This document shows positions 60,325-64,000 of a stretch of 64,000 nt of DNA, in pieces (the first letter of the stretch is position 1; each line of letters opens with the position of its first letter). The translations under genes and the position numbers were made by a program. The notes under the pieces were generated by a model that was not told where the DNA came from, made no database searches, and worked only from the letters and a program-made list of their open reading frames with translations. Location: positions 684,632-748,631 of the forward strand of contig NZ_BMFC01000001.1 in NCBI RefSeq assembly GCF_014637725.1. Direction: 5' to 3'. This DNA is from Marivita lacus. GTDB taxonomy: Bacteria; Pseudomonadota; Alphaproteobacteria; Rhodobacterales; Rhodobacteraceae.

Positions 60325-60355
60325 TCGGGCGCCCTGGGCAAACATGCGGCCCGGA

Positions 60356-60778
60356 TCATGTATCCGGGTCAATCTTGCCACGGAGTGATTTCACCTCACC
60401 CCGCACCTTCTTTTCCTTGAGCCGTCGCTTCTTTGATCCCAGTGTCGGTTTCGTGGCGACCCGCCGTTTGGGTGGGGTCAGCGCAGCAACGATCATCTCT
60501 TTCAATCGATCTCGTGCAATATCACGGTTGCGCGCCTGAGACCGTGTCTCGTCGACCTGAAGGACAATCGCACCCTCCTTGGTCCATCTTCGCCCAGCGA
60601 TCCGGCGCAGGCGGGTTTTCACCGGACCCGGCAAGTTGGGAGAGCGATCCGCCTCAAAGCGCAGTTCCACCGCTGATGAGACCTTGTTCACGTTCTGCCC
60701 GCCGGGGCCGGACGCACGGATGAACTGTTCCGTCAGTTCCCAGTCTTCGATGGTGATGCGGTCTGAAATCTGAAGCAT
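60356..60778 (-). CDS. arfB: Peptidyl-tRNA hydrolase ArfB-like (release factor domain)
   Basis: Rescues stalled ribosomes by hydrolysing peptidyl-tRNA. The 140-aa protein carries the catalytic GGQ in IRASGPGGQNVNKVSSAVELRF near residue 23 and a basic C-terminal tail (TLGSKKRRLKEKKVRGEVKSL) that enters the mRNA channel. The ATG at 60778 matches the family; 16 upstream codons are open but unlikely. Downstream of a minus-strand terminator at 60809. Confidence 0.92.
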   Translation of the reverse strand: MLQISDRITIEDWELTEQFIRASGPGGQNVNKVSSAVELRFEADRSPNLPGPVKTRLRRIAGRRWTKEGAIVLQVDETRSQARNRDIARDRLKEMIVAALTPPKRRVATKPTLGSKKRRLKEKKVRGEVKSLRGKIDPDT

Positions 60779-60808
60779 GGCCAGTACCATAATGCGCGGG
60801 GGATCACA

Positions 60809-60837
60809 CAAAAAGGGCCGCCACATGGGCGACCCTT
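60809..60837 (-). terminator. Rho-independent terminator (minus strand)
   Basis: Read on the minus strand: AAGGGTCGCC-CATGT-GGCGGCCCTT with one G-T mismatch, followed by TTTTGTGTG. A strong terminator 31 bp before arfB that ends whatever is transcribed through 60840-61040. Confidence 0.85.
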
Positions 60838-60862
60838 CGAGACTTACGGAGGTGGGGTTCGG

Positions 60863-60892
60863 TTAGGTTCCACACCAATTCGATGGGTTCAT
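60863..60892 (-). other. Nine-codon ORF inside the small transcript
   Basis: ATG at 60892 encodes MNPSNWCGT and stops with TAA at 60863. The ATG sits in the loop of a TGGGT/ACCCA hairpin. No good Shine-Dalgarno. Recorded because of its position between the 18-codon ORF and the anti-SD at 60848; coding is doubtful. Confidence 0.25.
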
Positions 60893-60907
60893 CACCCAGG
60901 GGCTGCC

Positions 60908-60964
60908 CTAGATGCTTGCCTCTCGAACTGTTCCGACACCTCTCTCCAATACCTCTCTCGACAC
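60908..60964 (-). CDS. 18-codon ORF with an exceptionally long Shine-Dalgarno
   Basis: On the minus strand, GTG at 60964 opens MSREVLERGVGTVREASI, TAG at 60910-60908. Seven bases upstream of the GTG ends GGAGG, part of GAAAGGAGGTGATCCAG (60980-60964), complementary over 17 nt to the standard 3' end of 16S rRNA. Downstream on the same strand CACCTCC (60854-60848) can pair with the GGAGGTG. The unit ends at the terminator at 60809. Either a tiny peptide gene or a regulatory RNA/leader; I do not recognise the family. Confidence 0.5.
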   Translation of the reverse strand: MSREVLERGVGTVREASI

Positions 60965-61039
60965 TGGATCACCTCCTTTCAGCTGTTGATAAAACGCATC
61001 TTCAGCGTGACAGGCTTTGCGCGGGGTGCAACCCTTTTC

Positions 61040-61669
61040 TTACGAAAAGGCCGCTTTTTCACGAAAACGCAAAACGATGAGTCGAAATGGTATCAGTGCC
61101 AGCAAGGCCAACGCGATCTTGACCATCCAGTCGGCAACCGCCAGAGACACCCAAAGCGGGGCCACCGGGCCAACGCCCAGCATCGGGAGCATTTCGCCCG
61201 CCCATGAAACGTCGTTTGCCGGTTCGATAAAGCTCAGACTTGCCGAGAACGCGATGCTGAAAAACAGCGCAGTATCGACCGACGCGCCGATCAGCGTGGA
61301 TGCAAGCGGCGCGCGCCACCATGCGCCATCGCGCATCTTGTCAAAGATCGACACGTCCAGAAGTTGCGCCGTCAGAAACGCGATGCCCGAGCCGAGTGCG
61401 ATCCGCAAGGTGACGAGCGGGCCGAATTCGCCCTGGATCTGTGTGCCGATCAGCGAACAGATCACGCCGACGATGAATCCGGCAAAGACCACCCGGCGCG
61501 CGGCGCTGGGGCCGTAGAGGCGGTTCATCACATCGGTGACGAGAAAGGCAAGAGGATAGGTGAAGGCTCCCCATGTCAGCCAGTTTCCGAACAGGAACTG
61601 GACAAGGATGTTGGAGGCCAACACGATGAGGGCCATGGCAATGATGCCAGGAATATGTGTGCGGGTCAT
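61040..61669 (-). CDS. yhhQ: VUT/YhhQ-family queuosine precursor transporter
   Basis: A 209-aa inner-membrane protein with six hydrophobic helices, e.g. GIIAMALIVLASNILVQFLFG and TYPLAFLVTDVMNRLYG (the conserved TDVxNRxYG motif). YhhQ takes up queuosine precursors (preQ0/preQ1) in E. coli. The ATG at 61669 is the conserved start; 30 codons upstream are open. The stop codon lies in a CCTTTTC/GAAAAGG hairpin. No preQ1 riboswitch is evident in the leader. Confidence 0.87.
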   Translation of the reverse strand: MTRTHIPGIIAMALIVLASNILVQFLFGNWLTWGAFTYPLAFLVTDVMNRLYGPSAARRVVFAGFIVGVICSLIGTQIQGEFGPLVTLRIALGSGIAFLTAQLLDVSIFDKMRDGAWWRAPLASTLIGASVDTALFFSIAFSASLSFIEPANDVSWAGEMLPMLGVGPVAPLWVSLAVADWMVKIALALLALIPFRLIVLRFREKAAFS

Positions 61670-61704
61670 TGTGACTCCCGTTTTGCCAAGGTTGCGGGGA
61701 CTTG

Positions 61705-61723
61705 ATTCCCGAAATTCGGGAAT
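61705..61723. promoter_or_regulatory. 19-bp palindrome upstream of yhhQ
   Basis: ATTCCCGAAATTCGGGAAT, perfect 9-bp arms about a single central base, 36 bp before the yhhQ ATG. Size and symmetry suggest a dimeric repressor operator. It does not fit the PpsR pattern. Regulator unknown. Confidence 0.5.
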
Positions 61724-61760
61724 GGCGGGACGCATATAGCGCCGCTCCGGGACAGACAAG

Positions 61761-62606
61761 CTATTTGCAGACTGCGTATTCGACGATCTCGGTTTTCTGC
61801 AGGAACAGGAAATTGTCGTCCGACACCATGGTCAGCCGCAATGACCCGTCAGACGCGGCCCATACCGCCAGCCCTTCGAGGTTGTCGTGTTGGCGCGGTT
61901 CTGTCGTCAAAAGGGTTTCGCCCGGAACCCCGTCGCCCGGTGATATGTCGAATCGCCGTACCCGAGAGGAAAACCCGAACCCTGTAAAGCCGCGTTCAAG
62001 GACATAGAGCCTGCCATCTGGACCGATATCCGCGCCCACCGGAAGCAGCCCGTCATCGCGGGAAATCGACATGGGTTGATCCCAGCCTTTGTCGCTTCGG
62101 AAGCGAAACACAGGAAACGGCGATTGAAGGTCTTGGGAATATTCAGGCAGCGCGTAGACCGTGCCATCCGGAGCAATCGCCAAGGCTTCGAGTCCGCGAT
62201 TGTTGGGCAGTGACTGGATATCGGGATGCGTCGGCAAAGCGGACCATGTGCCGTCGAGGTCACGGCGCAGGACGCGGTTGTCGCTTTCCAACGACACATA
62301 AAGACGACCCTCCGCATCACGGGCCAAGCCTTCGGTGTCACGGATCGAGGGATGTGCGAACAGGCTGTCGGGAAAATCCAACGGGGTCATCTCGGCGCTG
62401 CGGACGCCGATGATCCGGTCCCCATGCCGAAAGATCGTCCCCTCGATCAGGTGTCCGCGATCGCTGAGCATGACAAATCCAGCGCCATCCGGGGCAAGTG
62501 TGATCCCGGAATACCCGCCAAAGCCGTCACGCTCTTTTGTCCAGTGATAGGACGACAGGAACCGGGCCGCGTGGCTGTTGTTTCCCAAACCGCGATCAGT
62601 GCTCAA
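61761..62606 (-). CDS. Esterase-like activity of phytase family protein
   Basis: A 281-aa beta-propeller-like protein: FGGYSGITLAPDGAGFVMLSDRG, RDTEGLARDAEGRLYVSLE, NRGLEALAIAPDGTVYALPE and NLEGLAVWAASDGSLRLTMVSDDN are the repeated blocks of this family, which is normally exported. The only in-frame start near the similarity is TTG at 62606, giving no signal peptide and no good SD. The N-terminus may be truncated or the protein cytosolic. It is 6 bp after mepA. Confidence 0.75.
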   Translation of the reverse strand: MSTDRGLGNNSHAARFLSSYHWTKERDGFGGYSGITLAPDGAGFVMLSDRGHLIEGTIFRHGDRIIGVRSAEMTPLDFPDSLFAHPSIRDTEGLARDAEGRLYVSLESDNRVLRRDLDGTWSALPTHPDIQSLPNNRGLEALAIAPDGTVYALPEYSQDLQSPFPVFRFRSDKGWDQPMSISRDDGLLPVGADIGPDGRLYVLERGFTGFGFSSRVRRFDISPGDGVPGETLLTTEPRQHDNLEGLAVWAASDGSLRLTMVSDDNFLFLQKTEIVEYAVCK

Positions 62607-62612
62607 GACATG

Positions 62613-63536
62613 TCAGTTTGAGGCCAGCACGGCAGCACATTGTCCGGGCAAATCCGCAAGCGTCAATTCGCGCTTCGGAACCGGTCTGGGTGCGTTCGGA
62701 TCGGGCGGCGGTGGATTGAGGATGTTGTTGACCCATTGCTGCGCGTCGTCACACCCATCGCCGCGCGGCGGCGCATCTTGATCGACGCAACCTGTCATGC
62801 CGCGGGGGCAGGCCAGTCGCACGTGGAAATGGTAGTGGTGCCCGTACCAGGGGCGGATTTTGTTCAGGTAGCTTCGGTCTCCGGTTTCGGCATTGCACAT
62901 GGCAACCTTGGCTCCGGGGAACACGAAGATGCGCGAGACCCTAGGATCGCTGGCGGCTGCCTTGATGATGTTGTGATGTGACTTGGTCCATTGGTCATTG
63001 ATGAAGGCACCATTGGACCGGCGCATCGAGATGGACGAAATGTTTTCGCGATCCGTGCGGCTCAGGTTCAGATTGGCCGCCGGAAGCATCCAGATATCGG
63101 CATCCAGTCCGATCTGGTGGCTTGCGTGCCCTGTCAGCATCGGTCCGCCGCGCGGTTGGCTGATGTCGCCGACATAGATGCCGTTCCAGCCCGGTTCCTG
63201 CGCGGCGATGCGCGACAGATCCTGAAGAAAATCGACCGTAATCGGAAGACCCCAGTTGCGGTTCCGCGACAGGCGCATCGCCTGCCAGGTCGGTCCGGTT
63301 TCGGACAATTGCACCTGCCCAGCAGCACAGCCCTTGGCATAGCTGCCATAAGCTGCGGGTGTCTGGCTTGACCCGTTTTCCATGCCGCCGAACAGCTGTT
63401 TGGCCTGCCGGGTGCTGAGAACGCTGCTGACACGCGGACTGCTTACCGATGTCGCGTCTGCGCTGGGTGAACCACTGTCGTTGCCACAGGCTGTCAGCAG
63501 AAAGGCCAGTCCGAGAATGATTGAAAATCGTTTCAT
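62613..63536 (-). CDS. mepA: Penicillin-insensitive murein endopeptidase (lipoprotein)
   Basis: Zn-dependent LAS-type peptidase that cuts D-Ala-meso-DAP cross-links. The 307-aa precursor starts MKRFSIILGLAFLLTACGND with lipobox LTAC. Zinc and catalytic motifs include GHASHQIGLDADIW and the C-terminal WYGHHYHFHVRLACP. ATG at 63536 overlaps the MFS gene stop. The lipoprotein form is as seen in many Rhodobacteraceae. Confidence 0.92.
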   Translation of the reverse strand: MKRFSIILGLAFLLTACGNDSGSPSADATSVSSPRVSSVLSTRQAKQLFGGMENGSSQTPAAYGSYAKGCAAGQVQLSETGPTWQAMRLSRNRNWGLPITVDFLQDLSRIAAQEPGWNGIYVGDISQPRGGPMLTGHASHQIGLDADIWMLPAANLNLSRTDRENISSISMRRSNGAFINDQWTKSHHNIIKAAASDPRVSRIFVFPGAKVAMCNAETGDRSYLNKIRPWYGHHYHFHVRLACPRGMTGCVDQDAPPRGDGCDDAQQWVNNILNPPPPDPNAPRPVPKRELTLADLPGQCAAVLASN

Positions 63537-64000
63537 GACGCTGCTCGTCTCCCGTTCGGGTTGACCCAGACTAACAACACAAGGCCGATCAGGAAAAGAC
63601 CTATCACGGGACTCACGCCCAATTGTTGCGAGCCGGTGGCGTAAGTGGTGACCCCGATGAGCAAAGGTGCCAGGAAACTGGTCGCTTTTCCAGATAGTGC
63701 GTATAATCCGAACGCTTCGGTCATGCGTGCGGGATTGGCCTGCCTGACCATCATCGTGCGGCTGGCCGACTGGATCACGCCCCCGGCCGCACCGATCACC
63801 GCACCGATGATGTAGAACGCGATATCGGGCAGGGTCGATCCCTCTGGCAGTGGAACTCCGAACATTGCGTCCCGGGAAATCAGAACGATGGCGACGGCCA
63901 TGGCTGTCAGCGCAAGAATGCAGGACACGATCACCGGTTTGGGCCCGAACCGGGAATCCGCCATGCCGCCCAGCCATGCAGCGATGGCCCCGGTGATGAT
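63533..64000 (-). CDS. MFS transporter (UMF1-like), C-terminal part
   Basis: The 3' portion of a membrane transporter that runs off the window end. The 155 visible codons include GMADSRFGPKPVIVSCILAL, IAFYIIGAVIGAAGGVIQSASRTMMVRQ and ALSGKATSFLAPLLIGV, consistent with the C-terminal helices of the UMF1-type MFS family. Overlaps mepA by ATGA. Substrate unknown. Confidence 0.75.
   Translation of the reverse strand: MITGAIAAWLGGMADSRFGPKPVIVSCILALTAMAVAIVLISRDAMFGVPLPEGSTLPDIAFYIIGAVIGAAGGVIQSASRTMMVRQANPARMTEAFGLYALSGKATSFLAPLLIGVTTYATGSQQLGVSPVIGLFLIGLVLLVWVNPNGRRAAS

Noticed and set aside
60964-60980. 16S rRNA 3' end fragment (CTGGATCACCTCCTTTC)
   Set aside because: Only 17 nt match and no flanking 16S sequence; better read on the other strand as a very long Shine-Dalgarno.
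61640-61760. preQ1 riboswitch before yhhQ
   Set aside because: No preQ1 aptamer signature; only the 19-bp palindrome is present.

Overview
The window is chromosomal DNA from a high-GC alphaproteobacterium, almost certainly a Rhodobacteraceae (Roseobacter-clade) aerobic anoxygenic phototroph. About 47 kb (positions 4802-51907) form an essentially complete photosynthesis gene cluster (PGC). Three things point to an aerobic lifestyle. The Mg-protoporphyrin cyclase present is the O2-dependent AcsF, and no bchE is seen in the window. The carotenoid branch includes crtA (spheroidenone type). The reaction centre operon is pufQBALMC, with a tetraheme PufC and no pufX. Genus cannot be assigned from the sequence alone.

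Layout. 1-4829 is a housekeeping left flank: aroE end, coaE, dnaQ, secB, fxsA, a Tim44-like protein, mltA and an Smr protein. 4802-9054 is the minus-strand operon crtA-bchI-bchD-bchO. 9177-12252 is crtI-crtB-tspO (+). 12249-14650 is crtD-crtC (-). 14742-25670 is crtE-crtF-bchC-bchX-bchY-bchZ-pufQ-pufB-pufA-pufL-pufM-pufC (+), followed by dxs (+). 27791-35493 is minus strand: ppaA-ppsR, bchG-(PucC-family gene)-bchP-idi, and then an unrelated secreted CAP/RTX/DUF4214 protein lying between idi and dxs. 35789-51907 is bchF-bchN-bchB-bchH-bchL-bchM-lhaA-puhA-puhB-puhC-(98-aa gene)-acsF-puhE-hemA-cycA (+), closed by a strong terminator. 52043-64000 is the right flank: ugd, a structured gene-free stretch, tlpA, argH, a tiny lipoprotein, a DUF2834 protein, lysA, a TIGR02302-type protein, arfB, a possible small RNA/peptide locus, a YhhQ-type transporter, a phytase-like protein, mepA and a truncated MFS gene.

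How it works together. hemA supplies 5-aminolevulinate. bchH/I/D, bchM, acsF, bchN/B/L, bchF, bchX/Y/Z, bchC, bchP and bchG complete bacteriochlorophyll a. dxs, idi and crtE supply GGPP, and crtB/I/C/D/F/A make spheroidene/spheroidenone. puf and puhA encode reaction centre plus LH1, with pufQ, puhB/C/E and lhaA as assembly factors and cycA as electron carrier. The cluster encodes its own redox/light control: the PpsR repressor and its PpaA antagonist. I find twelve TGT-N12-ACA palindromes at the crtA/crtI, crtD/crtE, bchC, bchG and ppaA/bchF control regions and one inside crtF. None was seen in front of puhA, pufQ, acsF or hemA, which are probably reached by read-through. Most adjacent genes overlap by ATGA or TGATG, which suggests translational coupling.

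Less ordinary points: crtC has no conventional start codon near its conserved N-terminus; a near-copy of the bchC PpsR operator sits inside crtF; a PpsR operator pair straddles the bchG start codon; four hairpins lie in tandem behind pufC; and a compact minus-strand locus near 60.9 kb combines a 17-nt perfect match to the 16S anti-Shine-Dalgarno end, an 18-codon ORF, an internal anti-SD and a strong terminator.
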